From Odoribacter sp. AF15-53 (GTDB lineage Bacteria; Bacteroidota; Bacteroidia; Bacteroidales; Marinifilaceae): DNA of 64,000 nt. The stretch is taken from the NCBI RefSeq assembly GCF_003479425.1, contig NZ_QUHC01000002.1, positions 840,577 through 904,576 on the forward strand, read 5' to 3'. Of this stretch, positions 27,698 to 37,175 are shown piece after piece; position 1 is the stretch's first letter, and the number at the start of each line of letters is the position of its first letter. The notes beneath the pieces were generated by a model. It was given only the letters and a program-made list of their open reading frames with translations, was not told the origin of the DNA and ran no database searches. The position numbers and the translations under genes are program-made.

Positions 27698-28468
27698 CTA
27701 CTTTGTCAAGGTAATCAAAGCCACAATCGTCGACAAACTCGACAAGATATAAGGCAAGAACGTACTGACACTTCCCCCGGCAATCCGTCCCTTGTTCGGT
27801 TCCACGTAAACCACGTCATTTTGCTGTAAATAAAAAAACGGGGAATCGATAAAATCACTGGATGTCAAATCAATCCGGGCAAAAACCTTCTCATCTCCTT
27901 GCTCTCGCATGACCAACACGTTCTTTCGTTTCCCGTTAATCTGCAAGTCTCCGGCCATCCCCAATGCATCAAACAAAGACACACGTTCGCTAACCACCTT
28001 ATAACTCCCAGGACTTTTCACTTCTCCCAGTATCGTCACTTTAAAATTCTGGAATTGAATCGTCACGATCGGGTTTTTCAAGTACTCCGACAACTTCTCT
28101 TTCAACATTTCTGCCAACTCGTTTCTCGAAATTCCCACGACCTTCAATTTTCCCAACACGGGAAAATCAATCTCTCCGTTCTTATCCACGAGATACCCCC
28201 TCGGGATTTGCTGAGTAGAAGTTGTATTCACTTCACGCCCCAAACCGATCATTGGTGTATTAAAAGGCAGTGCGGATTCCAGATCATCACACGACACGAT
28301 AATCGACAACAAATCATCCGTGTGAATCACGGTCTTATATTCACACTCCGCTTTTATCCGCTTGTTTACATCAACATCCTGTAAGTATACCACTTTCTTA
28401 CTTGAAGCACACGAAGCAAACAATCCCACGGCCAATACCAACATGATCACGTTTCTCATCAAATGCAT
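27698..28468 (-). CDS. Polysaccharide export outer-membrane lipoprotein (Wza family)
   Basis: 256 residues. Lipobox LFASC near residue 20. Poly_export domain (about 45-140, HTDDLLSIIVSCDD and YLVDKNGEIDFPVLGKLKV), then SLBB domain (about 145-225, VTILGEVKSPGSYKV, LFDALGMAGDL) and a C-terminal hydrophobic helix (FLPYILSSLSTIVALITL), which places the octamer in the outer membrane. It forms the exit channel for the surface polymer and is co-transcribed with the Wzc homologue 18 nt downstream. Confidence 0.95.
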   Translation of the reverse strand: MHLMRNVIMLVLAVGLFASCASSKKVVYLQDVDVNKRIKAECEYKTVIHTDDLLSIIVSCDDLESALPFNTPMIGLGREVNTTSTQQIPRGYLVDKNGEIDFPVLGKLKVVGISRNELAEMLKEKLSEYLKNPIVTIQFQNFKVTILGEVKSPGSYKVVSERVSLFDALGMAGDLQINGKRKNVLVMREQGDEKVFARIDLTSSDFIDSPFFYLQQNDVVYVEPNKGRIAGGSVSTFLPYILSSLSTIVALITLTK

Positions 28469-28476
28469 ATTTTCAA

Positions 28477-29625
28477 TTATTTACAGATACAATTTTTTAT
28501 CTCACTCACAATATAAGCCACATCCTCGTCCGTCACGCAAGGCCCGGCCGGGATACACAATCCTTTTTCAAACAACTTTTCCGAAGTTCCGTCCACGTAA
28601 CAAGGATTCTTTGCAAACACCGGCTGCAAATGCATTGGTTTCCAGAGTGGCCGGGTTTCAATTCCCTTACTATCCAAGAACACTCTCAATTCTTCACAAT
28701 CCACACCAGTCTCCTCTTTATCTATTAGTATTGTACATAACCAATAATTTGCATTAAATCGCTTATCAGGATTTGATTTTAACTCGATCCCCTTCACGTT
28801 GGCAAATGCCCGTTCATACAACTCATGTACACGACGATGGTGAGCCACGTGCTCTTCCAACACGGTCATCTGTCCCAACCCGATCCCGGCACAAATATTA
28901 CTCATCCGATAATTATAACCGATCTTCTCATGTTGATAATAAGGATACGGTTCCCGGGCCTGCGTAGCGTAAAACATTGCCGCCTTTTTGGATTCTTCAT
29001 CAGGTACCACCAAGGCACCTCCACCAGAGGTAGTGATCATCTTATTCCCGTTAAAACTCAACGCCCCGTATACCCCGAAAGTACCACATTTCAGTCCCTT
29101 GTATTCTGATCCCAATGCTTCTGCAGCATCCTCTAATACTGGAATCCCATATTTCTCGGCCACAGCACAAATCTCATCCATCTTTGCCGGCATCCCATAC
29201 AAGTGTACTGGAATAATCGCTTTCGGCTTTCGCCCGGTTTTATTCATTCGGTCTCGTATAGCTTCCTCCAACAACACGGGATTCATGTTCCAGGTATCCT
29301 CTTCCGAATCCACGAAAACAGCCGTTGCCCCCAAATAAGTCACTGGGTTCGCCGATGCACAAAACGTGAAACTCTGGCAAATCACCTCGTCACCCGCTTG
29401 TACTCCCAACAATATTAATCCCAAATGCAACGCCGCAGTCCCCGCACTCAACGCCACCACCTGTTTCCCCTCATTTTCAACCAAGAAGTCCCGCAGGGAT
29501 TGCTCGAAGGCATTCACGTTCGGCCCCAACGGAACCACCCAATTCGTATCAAACGCCTCTTTAATAAAGTCTTGTTCTTTGCCACTCATGTGTGCCAGGC
29601 AAAGATAAATTCGTTTTCGATCCAT
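28477..29625 (-). CDS. DegT/DnrJ/EryC1/StrS aminotransferase (PglE-like)
   Basis: About 382 residues from the ATG at 29625 (MDRKRIYLCLAHMSG); the open frame runs slightly further. PLP-binding lysine is in SFNGNKMITTSGGGAL; other landmarks are FVDSEEDTWNM, VHLYGMPAKMD and VLEDAAEALGSEYKG. It transfers an amino group to a nucleotide-activated keto-sugar. With the 4,6-dehydratase, the PglD-like acetyltransferase and the PglC-like transferase in the same locus, it most likely makes a 4-amino-4,6-dideoxy sugar of the bacillosamine type. Confidence 0.92.
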   Translation of the reverse strand: MDRKRIYLCLAHMSGKEQDFIKEAFDTNWVVPLGPNVNAFEQSLRDFLVENEGKQVVALSAGTAALHLGLILLGVQAGDEVICQSFTFCASANPVTYLGATAVFVDSEEDTWNMNPVLLEEAIRDRMNKTGRKPKAIIPVHLYGMPAKMDEICAVAEKYGIPVLEDAAEALGSEYKGLKCGTFGVYGALSFNGNKMITTSGGGALVVPDEESKKAAMFYATQAREPYPYYQHEKIGYNYRMSNICAGIGLGQMTVLEEHVAHHRRVHELYERAFANVKGIELKSNPDKRFNANYWLCTILIDKEETGVDCEELRVFLDSKGIETRPLWKPMHLQPVFAKNPCYVDGTSEKLFEKGLCIPAGPCVTDEDVAYIVSEIKNCICK

Positions 29626-29716
29626 ACATGTAAACAGTAAACGTCCCGCCACGGGCCATCACGAGATTTATTCATCCCGTCCCGCTTGAAACTCTATATT
29701 GAAAAATTTTTAATGA

Positions 29717-30938
29717 TTATTCTACGTACAATTCTTTTATTCTTTGCAGTTCCCGTTTCAAATAAGCATCCAACCACACATAATACATACTGATTTTCCC
29801 GTCTTTTTCCTTTTCATTTTCCAACTTCTCTTTCAATTCCACTCCACGTTGAAACACTTCTTTTCTTATTGGATTAAGGCGTTGTAAAATTCCCGTTCCC
29901 TTAATATTTTTCAATCCTGTTGCATTTATATAATACCTCATATCGCCATAAGTTGCAGCGACAAGTATTTTTTTCAATTGAAGTGAAAAATTGCAGATAA
30001 AAGATTTTTTAGCACCGCTCCCCGAGACTATCGAAGGTAACTCTCCAGAGACAGACAACCACACGGGAATCGCCACCGATGTCAAGGGGAAACCCACAAA
30101 TGTCCACATCGTAGTCATTCTCGGATCTTCTCCATCTCTCACCCCTTGAATAACGGCAGCAGCCCCCGTAGAATAACGATTTATACAATCTTGAAAATAC
30201 ATGTAATGCTTCTCATGTTCCCGTGCATTTCCAAAATCCTGAAGTTTCTGCTCGCTCAAAGAATTTTCCAAAGAAAGACAAATAGAATCCAAGAAAAAAT
30301 CAATACTTAATTTTTTGCCTTTTTCACGTTCCAAAATCCTTTCAACTGTCCTATAACGTATGTATCCATGCCCCTTCCCGAACAGACCAGATAAAGAATA
30401 ATTCGTTCGGATTAAATAACCACAAGGTGCAACTTTCGAATCATTCACGTCATAACGAATATATGTAAAATTATTCGTTTCAAAATACGCTCCATTCCCC
30501 CTTGCATCGACAACGCCAAAATTTACCCGGAAACTATGAGGTTTTGGATAATTCTTTAAAAAAGACTCAAACTCCTCTACAGAAGCACAATTCAACAAAG
30601 CCTCTTTCATGAAAATCCCCGATTTATTAATTTCAACACGAAGCGAATCGTGCAAATTTCCGGAATCAGTACTCATAATCCCAAACCCCGTTGAATTATA
30701 TCCCATCCAGATCGTTGTATTTTTTTCGTATCCGGCATTCACAACTGCCATTGCAGAATATTTCCCTTCCGACAAAAAAATTACTTTCTTGTTTAGTTGA
30801 TTTTCGTTATCAAAATGCTTCCACATTAACGGACGACCGTCTTGCGTGACTTTACCGGAAACAATAACAGATGTGCAAGCTTCTATCTGGTTACCTATCC
30901 CCTGAAACAACAACAAAAAAAAATAAATACCTGATCAT
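29717..30938 (-). CDS. Secreted Ntn-hydrolase (C45/acyltransferase-like), start frameshifted at T9
   Basis: The body (about 395 residues) has CTSVIVSGKVTQDGRPLMWKHFDNE, where the cysteine looks like the N-terminal nucleophile of the penicillin acylase/isopenicillin-N-acyltransferase superfamily, followed by NSTGFGIMSTDSG and VVDARGNGAYFE. The ATG at 30938 overlaps the upstream stop (TGATG) but is out of frame because of nine T at 30915-30923. With eight T it would encode a clean signal peptide ending ...GNQIEA just before that cysteine. So this is an exported amide hydrolase or amide transferase with a slippery start. Without frame correction only weak TTG starts near 30916 remain. Confidence 0.7.
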
Positions 30939-31630
30939 CAATCTCTAACATTCTTTGCCGCAATCAACTTTGCTTCTATTTCCATTTCTGTACTTTGGAG
31001 CACAATCGTTGAATCTTGTTTACTTTTCACAATTGTAAAATCAGCAACTGATCTTTTCAAAATAGTACCAGCTCCGATAATAGATTTTCGTCCAACATGA
31101 ACCTCATCAAATATTGTAGCATTTATACCAACAAAACTTTGCTCGCCAATAAATGAACTTCCTGCTATTGTTGCTTTTGCCCCGATAAAACAATGATCCC
31201 CAACTTTTGTAGATGGACCAACCCATACCAGTGCTTTCGCAAAAGTATTTGTTCCAACTTCTGCACCAAAATCAATAACAGCCAAATCACCAATCCAACA
31301 ATTATCCCCTTTCAAACTTCCATTCAATACGGCTGTTGGAGAAACTAAATTGGCAAAACGGAAACCATTTTGCTTTAACCCTTCATAAACATTTCTACGA
31401 ATTTGATTCAAATTATTCCACAGGATAGCCACAAACAAATAATCTTTTCCTTTATCAATAACTTCATCCAATGACTCTATTGCAAAAAGTGGTAAACCGC
31501 AATACGTTTCAGAAGTCATAAATCGCTTATGAATAGCAAAACCCACGACATGAAACAAATTATATTTCGAGATAAAACGATAACAAGTTTTCGCCGTAGT
31601 ACTATTACCAATTATTACAATATTATCCAT
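30938..31630 (-). CDS. NeuD/PglD-like sugar O/N-acyltransferase (left-handed beta-helix)
   Basis: 230 residues. N-terminal Rossmann-like part (MDNIVIIGNSTTAKTCYRFI) as in NeuD/PglD, then hexapeptide repeats from about residue 95 (VGTNTFAKALVWVGPSTKVGDHCFIGAKATIAGSSFIG with regular I/V-G spacing) forming a left-handed beta-helix. PglD uses acetyl-CoA to acetylate the 4-amino group of the UDP sugar made by PglF/PglE. It abuts the ATP-grasp gene upstream and overlaps the Ntn-hydrolase start downstream, so all three are translationally coupled. Confidence 0.85.
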   Translation of the reverse strand: MDNIVIIGNSTTAKTCYRFISKYNLFHVVGFAIHKRFMTSETYCGLPLFAIESLDEVIDKGKDYLFVAILWNNLNQIRRNVYEGLKQNGFRFANLVSPTAVLNGSLKGDNCWIGDLAVIDFGAEVGTNTFAKALVWVGPSTKVGDHCFIGAKATIAGSSFIGEQSFVGINATIFDEVHVGRKSIIGAGTILKRSVADFTIVKSKQDSTIVLQSTEMEIEAKLIAAKNVRD

Positions 31631-32692
31631 TCAGTCTTTATTAAAAACAGCCTCACTTTCAAGTATAATTGGTTCAACATCAACATCTCGTAAAAACACA
31701 TACGGTTTATCATATTTGAAACAAGGCGCACCACTGTTAACCATATGTCCTCGTAAAATCTCTATAGTATCAGAAATCAAATCAAAACCGACTTCTGCCA
31801 TGATTCCAGTATAAGCCATATGCCTAATATTAACTTCTGTAACCTTCAAATTCCCCGCCACGTCTTCCTTCAAATCAAATGACAAAACCCCATGAGCTTT
31901 CGTTTGCAATTTGTTACAAACATAGCGAATACAATCATCACAGAATGCCAAAATTCGCTCATCGTTTAAAAAACGGCCAAAAGAAGTATTTCCTGTTACT
32001 TTAGACGGAGCCACGTTTGCCATAACATACTCTACACATTCCAAAGAGGCTCCTTTAAGCAATACATCATTATAATAAAGCATTTGATTAGCTAAATGTC
32101 TTCCCACAAGGAACTCGCTAACAGTAAATGCCTCTATATCGGAATGAATTAAAAGCCACGATTTATAACTATTTAAATCCTCCAATTTTAAGGAACCCAA
32201 TCCACCTGAACCCTGTGTTGCCCGAATCCAACAAGGAAAACCGATTTCTTTTTCAACTTCTTCATAACGAGGATTATGTTGCGTTATCTTTATTGTCTTG
32301 GGAATAAAAGACGTTCCTTGCAAGATATCCGCCATCAAAGCTTTATCCATCAACGTTAATGCCAAACTTTTAGGAGGCAAAAATGTATGACACGGATATT
32401 TCCCATTTTTCATGTAGTAATCTCCCCAAGCGATAATTTCTTTTTCCGGCTGAATAAAAGCATAATCAATTCGATTCTCTCGCACCAAATTTTCAATAAA
32501 ATACCAATAATTCTCATCCGAAGCTTTCGGGCTAACATGATATTCATCTACTAAACCGGACATGTAGAAACCAATCGCTTTAGGATTGGAGTCAATACCC
32601 ACGATACGCATTTCTGGATATTTCTGCTTAATCACTTTAGCTATAGAACGCGGAGTAGGTCCTCCGATTCCACTAATTAAAATTGCATCCAT
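31631..32692 (-). CDS. ATP-grasp carboxylate-amine ligase (CarB-like)
   Basis: About 353 residues from the ATG at 32692 (MDAILISGIGGPTPRS); an upstream in-frame start would overlap the sugar transferase. N-terminal pre-ATP-grasp Rossmann part with IVGIDSNPKAIGFYMS, central ATP-grasp with GFPCWIRATQGSGGLGS (phosphate-binding loop) and a C-terminal metal-binding region FDLKEDVAGNLKVTEVNIR. Family members ligate a carboxylate to an amine through an acyl-phosphate. It begins 20 nt after the sugar transferase stop. Likely adds an amino acid or amide to a sugar or carrier-linked intermediate; the substrate is unknown. Confidence 0.85.
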   Translation of the reverse strand: MDAILISGIGGPTPRSIAKVIKQKYPEMRIVGIDSNPKAIGFYMSGLVDEYHVSPKASDENYWYFIENLVRENRIDYAFIQPEKEIIAWGDYYMKNGKYPCHTFLPPKSLALTLMDKALMADILQGTSFIPKTIKITQHNPRYEEVEKEIGFPCWIRATQGSGGLGSLKLEDLNSYKSWLLIHSDIEAFTVSEFLVGRHLANQMLYYNDVLLKGASLECVEYVMANVAPSKVTGNTSFGRFLNDERILAFCDDCIRYVCNKLQTKAHGVLSFDLKEDVAGNLKVTEVNIRHMAYTGIMAEVGFDLISDTIEILRGHMVNSGAPCFKYDKPYVFLRDVDVEPIILESEAVFNKD

Positions 32693-32711
32693 ACAACAAA
32701 TATTATATTTT

Positions 32712-33344
32712 CTAATTGACTTTAACTTTATCTCGTCGAAGTACATCTAATGGTATATTCTTATCTGGATCAGGAAGATATACCACATCTTCTCTTTTTA
32801 ACACCTTCAATACCGTTTGTAACATGATTTTCACATCAAGTATCAAAGATATCTTATCCACATACTGCACATCTAATTCTAAACGTTCTACCAATGGTAG
32901 ATTATTACGCCCTGACACCTGAGACAATCCTGTTATACCAGGCCTCACAGTATGACGCAACCGTTCCCGTTTCGTATAATAAGGCATATACTTGACAAAA
33001 AGAGGTCTAGGTCCGACAAGAGCCATGTCGCCCTTTAATATATTGATCAATTGAGGTAATTCATCGATTGAAGTTGCACGAATAAAACGTCCCATTTTCG
33101 TAACACGATCTTTACCAGGCAACCAATTCCCATTTTTATCTTTATCGTCATTCATTGACTTGAATTTCAATATTTTAAACACCTTGTCATCTTTTCCTAT
33201 CCGTTCTTGTTCAAAAAATACACCTGCTCCATTATTGGCAAAATAAAGTAAAACCATTATACACAACAGAAATGGAAATAGAACAATTAAAGCGACAAAA
33301 GCAATACAAAAATCAATCAATCGCTTAAAAAAATGAGCATACAT
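32712..33344 (-). CDS. Initiating sugar transferase (PglC/WcaJ C-terminal type)
   Basis: 210 residues. One re-entrant or membrane N-terminal helix (FCIAFVALIVLFPFLLCIM), then the bacterial sugar transferase core: FFEQERIGKDDKVFKILKF, KMGRFIRATSIDELPQLINIL, VGPRP and VRPGITGLSQVSGRN. It transfers a phospho-sugar from a UDP sugar to undecaprenyl phosphate at the cytoplasmic membrane. The short, single-helix form is like PglC, which uses UDP-diacetylbacillosamine, matching the PglF/E/D-like genes of the locus. Confidence 0.93.
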   Translation of the reverse strand: MYAHFFKRLIDFCIAFVALIVLFPFLLCIMVLLYFANNGAGVFFEQERIGKDDKVFKILKFKSMNDDKDKNGNWLPGKDRVTKMGRFIRATSIDELPQLINILKGDMALVGPRPLFVKYMPYYTKRERLRHTVRPGITGLSQVSGRNNLPLVERLELDVQYVDKISLILDVKIMLQTVLKVLKREDVVYLPDPDKNIPLDVLRRDKVKVN

Positions 33345-33348
33345 ATAT

Positions 33349-34341
33349 TCACATATATTTTGACAATATATTCTTCAAACCTTTTCCTGCTGGCATCTGC
33401 CATACTCTAGCTCCCCAATCATGATTACCCTCGATCAAAATTGGACCATCTTGTTTTATAGCAACATCCCAACCGATCGATTTATTATCCTGATATTTAG
33501 ATGCTGCTCTAATACATAGTTCTCTCACCTCATTCCAATATGGAATTTGGAAACCTTCAATTTTCATATTTGATATGGGGTGTAACTCATAATCTGGTAC
33601 GGTAATATCAAATGACACGCCTTGAGATTCTATTTTACCATTTGTAATATTTATTTTAGCCGCAATTCCCCCTGAAGACAAATTATCCGTATTTTTATAA
33701 ATACCCATTCTTAAACTAGCTCCTATTATTTCAACGGTCCCCTTTTCTGTTAATTGTGTAATAAAACGTATCGTATTTAAACTATTCGGTGCTAAACGTT
33801 GTAAGTTTTCATGTTGATAAACGAACTCCTCTAAAATATCAAAATGCAATTCCTTCGCTAACTGTCGTATACCTTGAGGAGTATATTCTTGTACTTCAAA
33901 AATTTTCACATTCCGTCCACCTCCTCCCGTTGATGTTTTTAGCACAACTTTTTCTTTCCCTTTAACAAAATTAGCCACACTCATTTCCGTCGCAACAAGC
34001 GGATTTATCCACATCCTCCCCAAAAATTCCTTATAAGCATCAAAAAATTTTATCTTATCTGATAACATAACACGCTTTTGAGGAGGATTATTTTTTTTCT
34101 GATATTCATACATAAATCCCATCGAAGCATATTCACTCCGTTGTTCCATAGACTTATTATAAAAACCATAATAATAATACTCGTGAAAAGCTGTACCAAG
34201 CTTCAATGTCGTTCGAAACATATCCAAAACTTGATGCCATTTAGATATGCCATAAACTTGCTTTACAAAATTACGATGGACTTTTAACTTACCCCAATCT
34301 GTAATCTTTAGATAATAACAAAAATAAATAAGGTGTTTCAT
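33349..34341 (-). CDS. Sugar-transfer-associated ATP-grasp protein, copy 1
   Basis: 330 residues. Core motifs shared with three other genes here: LKTSTGGGGRNVKIF (glycine-rich nucleotide loop), SLNTIRFIT, LRMGIYKNTDNLSSGGIAAKI, and C-terminal GWDVAIKQDGPILIEGNHDWG with the metal-binding E-x-N. The family (PF14397 type) is found next to sugar transferases and is predicted to form amide or ester bonds on surface glycans; no substrate is known. It ends the interval 4 nt before the PglC-like gene on the transcript. The region is more AT-rich than flanking chromosome. Confidence 0.85.
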   Translation of the reverse strand: MKHLIYFCYYLKITDWGKLKVHRNFVKQVYGISKWHQVLDMFRTTLKLGTAFHEYYYYGFYNKSMEQRSEYASMGFMYEYQKKNNPPQKRVMLSDKIKFFDAYKEFLGRMWINPLVATEMSVANFVKGKEKVVLKTSTGGGGRNVKIFEVQEYTPQGIRQLAKELHFDILEEFVYQHENLQRLAPNSLNTIRFITQLTEKGTVEIIGASLRMGIYKNTDNLSSGGIAAKINITNGKIESQGVSFDITVPDYELHPISNMKIEGFQIPYWNEVRELCIRAASKYQDNKSIGWDVAIKQDGPILIEGNHDWGARVWQMPAGKGLKNILSKYM

Positions 34342-34409
34342 GATTTTCCTATATCCATTAACGAATTTAATTCAGAAAAGACACAACATACTTCACTACT
34401 AAATACAAA

Positions 34410-35654
34410 TCAATTCCTTACAACAAACTTACTCTCAAGACTTGATTTATAAGTATAAGCCCCAAAAGCAATAATAGGCAGTAAATACAAATAGGAATAC
34501 CAGAACATCCAAGCCCGATGTAGAAAAATGATAACAATAATGGGTAAAAACAAAAGTAAAAACTTCATTTTAACCCTCATGAATATCACCCAAAACGTGA
34601 TAATCACCAAAAACAAACCGATAAAACCACTATCATACAAGAACTCTCGGTAATCAGCTAAAACTGTTTTTGAGTCAACCTCTAATGCAAAAGTTCCATG
34701 CCCCCACAACAACGAGGAAAAAGACGATTGCAAAAATTTATTATATATAAACAACGCCGTCTCGTTCGTTCGGTTATCCAATATACTCTTTTCCTCTCCA
34801 ATATTCCGTCCTATTGAATACTCCCAGATCGTATCTAACAACGTATTGTCCACAACGAATAAAAAAATAATCAATAATAGAATCGTACAAGCATACCATT
34901 TCCATTGAAATTTTCTGATAACAAAAATATTGTACATCTCCAAGATCGCTAAAATCATGAAAAAAGCCGTTGAAAAAGTCAAACAACCACAAATAATTAA
35001 AATCGGTGTTCGTCTCCCGTACAACATCTTTTCTATACAAAGAGTTAATCCCAATAAAATACCAAAATGCCCTGGCTCTGTCATAGGGCCAGCAACTCTA
35101 AGAAATTGGAATCCACCTATATCAAAAATAATGGTATCATACGAAAGAATAAAACCATACATTTTATATACGATCTGTTTATTCAGATGGGCTGTAGAAA
35201 CCGGCTCTAATTCAATATAAGGCAGAGCATTAGGCGGAAGAAAAAGCAATAAGACAGTCAAAACAATAGAGCATACGGCAAAAAAAATCATTATCTTTCT
35301 AAAATAACCAAATGTGATATAATACACTTGATTATCTAAAAATATAATAAACACCAAGGTCAAAAGAGGCAAAAACACTTTTGCCTCCCAAGAATGATCC
35401 CCCAACGGTAGACCAAAAGCTATTCCCAATAACAAGAAAAGCAAGCAAAGAATATATCGTTGTTTTGTAAATACTAATTGTCCTTGAAGATATGACAAAG
35501 TAAAAATCAATATCATCAAAAACAATGATAAATAATGCAAAATAGCCTCCAAAGGCAATAATCTTATTACCGGAGGATTTATCATGACAAACAAACAGAA
35601 ACATAAAAACAACGCTCCTGCTTTTTTCACACTTATAGAAAAGAAATCTTTCAT
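34410..35654 (-). CDS. O-antigen polymerase-like membrane protein (Wzy candidate)
   Basis: 414 residues with about 11 hydrophobic segments (for example GALFLCFCLFVMINPPVI, YLSLFLMILIFTLSYL, WYACTILLLIIFLFVV) and a large outward loop near the middle. No sequence family is certain, as usual for Wzy, but topology and position next to the flippase fit a polymerase that joins lipid-linked repeat units in the periplasm. Its start overlaps the flippase stop by four bases (ATGA). Confidence 0.75.
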   Translation of the reverse strand: MKDFFSISVKKAGALFLCFCLFVMINPPVIRLLPLEAILHYLSLFLMILIFTLSYLQGQLVFTKQRYILCLLFLLLGIAFGLPLGDHSWEAKVFLPLLTLVFIIFLDNQVYYITFGYFRKIMIFFAVCSIVLTVLLLFLPPNALPYIELEPVSTAHLNKQIVYKMYGFILSYDTIIFDIGGFQFLRVAGPMTEPGHFGILLGLTLCIEKMLYGRRTPILIICGCLTFSTAFFMILAILEMYNIFVIRKFQWKWYACTILLLIIFLFVVDNTLLDTIWEYSIGRNIGEEKSILDNRTNETALFIYNKFLQSSFSSLLWGHGTFALEVDSKTVLADYREFLYDSGFIGLFLVIITFWVIFMRVKMKFLLLFLPIIVIIFLHRAWMFWYSYLYLLPIIAFGAYTYKSSLESKFVVRN

Positions 35655-37108
35655 CTATTTACTTGCAGAAGATTTGTCCTTATGATATTGTAAAAAGAAA
35701 TCGCACTTTCAAATTTCAACAAATACGCTATGCCAAAATATACGATTCCATAAATTAATACCTGAATTAACAACAATAAGATATTATCCAACTCCAAGAA
35801 TAATCCTCCCCAATAAGTTATTACACCAACACCTATTGCTAACAAATAACTTGACAAAATATCCTTTACTTGCTCCCAGAATCCATATTGAATAACTCTC
35901 CCGGAAATAATACCATTTATCAGAAAATGCAAGTAACCGCTTAAAGCCACCGCCCACATCATCTGCATAATACCGAATTGCATCCCCGCAACGATAAACA
36001 GTATACTTAAAACCCGTTTCCCCGCTTGTACGAAAAAAAACAATTTACTCTTTCCGATAGATTTATATACATTCGTGTTCACCGTATTTAACGTGTACAC
36101 CATCCCGAATATACACAGCAATTGAAAATAAGGAACCGACTCTTCCCATTTACTCGAATATAGAAAAACAATCAACGGCCGAGCGATAACGATAAGCAAT
36201 GACATTAAAGGAAAAGTCAAAAACGTTATCATTTTGACATTCTTTTTCACCCCCATTTTCAACTTATCAACATCCCCTTGCAATTGCGAAAAAACAGGGA
36301 AAGTTACCTGATTTACAATTTGTGATAAACTCGATGTCGGAATCTCCTCCAATTGTTTAGCTTGCGTGTAAAAACCCAAGTCACGAGATGAAAAATAGCG
36401 ACCTATCAAAAGTGCTTGAATATGCGTATATAACGTTTCAACCAAATTAGCCGATAAAATTAACCCTCCATAATTAAATAACGATTTAAACGATGACCAA
36501 CCAAAGCATAAACTTGGACGCCACTTCCCGCAAAACCATAACAATATAGAGGTCATACAACTAATAACAAGCATCTTAATGACCAAACTCCAAACCCCGT
36601 AATTCATATAGGCAAAAATAATCCCGACAACAGCTCCAATTAAGGTTGCCAACAAATTTACTTTTGCCAATATTTTAAATTGAAGTTTTTTAATCAATAA
36701 CGCATTCTGTATAACACAAAAAGCATTTGTAATTAACACAAATCCCTGCACGCGCAACACTTCTTGTAACAACGAGATCTTATAAAAATTCGCTATAAAA
36801 GGAGCTATTATATATAATCCTCCGAATAACAATACCGCTAGAAATAAATTCCAATAAAAGACAGTCGAAATATCTACCTGTGTTACTCCTTGTTTTTGAA
36901 TTATAGCTGAGGCAAAACCTCCATCAATAAATGTATTTGAAATAGCGATAAAAACCATTAACATCCCGATACACCCAAAATCTTCGGGCAACAACAATCT
37001 CGCTAATACCAAATTCGACGTAAAAGATATCGACATTGTCCCAAAACGTTGAAAAGCACTCCACAACATTCCGGATATGGTCTTCTCTTTCAGGGATTGT
37101 TTTGTCAT
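35651..37108 (-). CDS. Wzx-type lipid-linked oligosaccharide flippase
   Basis: About 485 residues from the ATG at 37108 (MTKQSLKEKTISGMLWSAFQRFG); the frame is open to 37165. It has 12 to 14 membrane helices of the polysaccharide-transport MOP superfamily, with family landmarks ARLLLPEDFGCIGM near residue 40 and IGRYFSSRDLGFYTQAKQLEEIP near 240. It should flip the undecaprenyl-linked unit to the periplasmic face. Gene order flippase then polymerase with overlapping ends indicates coupled translation. Confidence 0.92.
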   Translation of the reverse strand: MTKQSLKEKTISGMLWSAFQRFGTMSISFTSNLVLARLLLPEDFGCIGMLMVFIAISNTFIDGGFASAIIQKQGVTQVDISTVFYWNLFLAVLLFGGLYIIAPFIANFYKISLLQEVLRVQGFVLITNAFCVIQNALLIKKLQFKILAKVNLLATLIGAVVGIIFAYMNYGVWSLVIKMLVISCMTSILLWFCGKWRPSLCFGWSSFKSLFNYGGLILSANLVETLYTHIQALLIGRYFSSRDLGFYTQAKQLEEIPTSSLSQIVNQVTFPVFSQLQGDVDKLKMGVKKNVKMITFLTFPLMSLLIVIARPLIVFLYSSKWEESVPYFQLLCIFGMVYTLNTVNTNVYKSIGKSKLFFFVQAGKRVLSILFIVAGMQFGIMQMMWAVALSGYLHFLINGIISGRVIQYGFWEQVKDILSSYLLAIGVGVITYWGGLFLELDNILLLLIQVLIYGIVYFGIAYLLKFESAISFYNIIRTNLLQVNR

Positions 37109-37175
37109 AAACCAATCAATTATACCACATTTACAAGTTTCATCCTTTTTAACCAATCCATTCACACATCAGGTC

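Noticed and set aside
33349..34341. Glycosyltransferase annotation for the ATP-grasp genes
   Set aside because: The proteins show ATP-grasp loops and a metal-binding E-x-N motif, not GT-A DxD or GT-B signatures.
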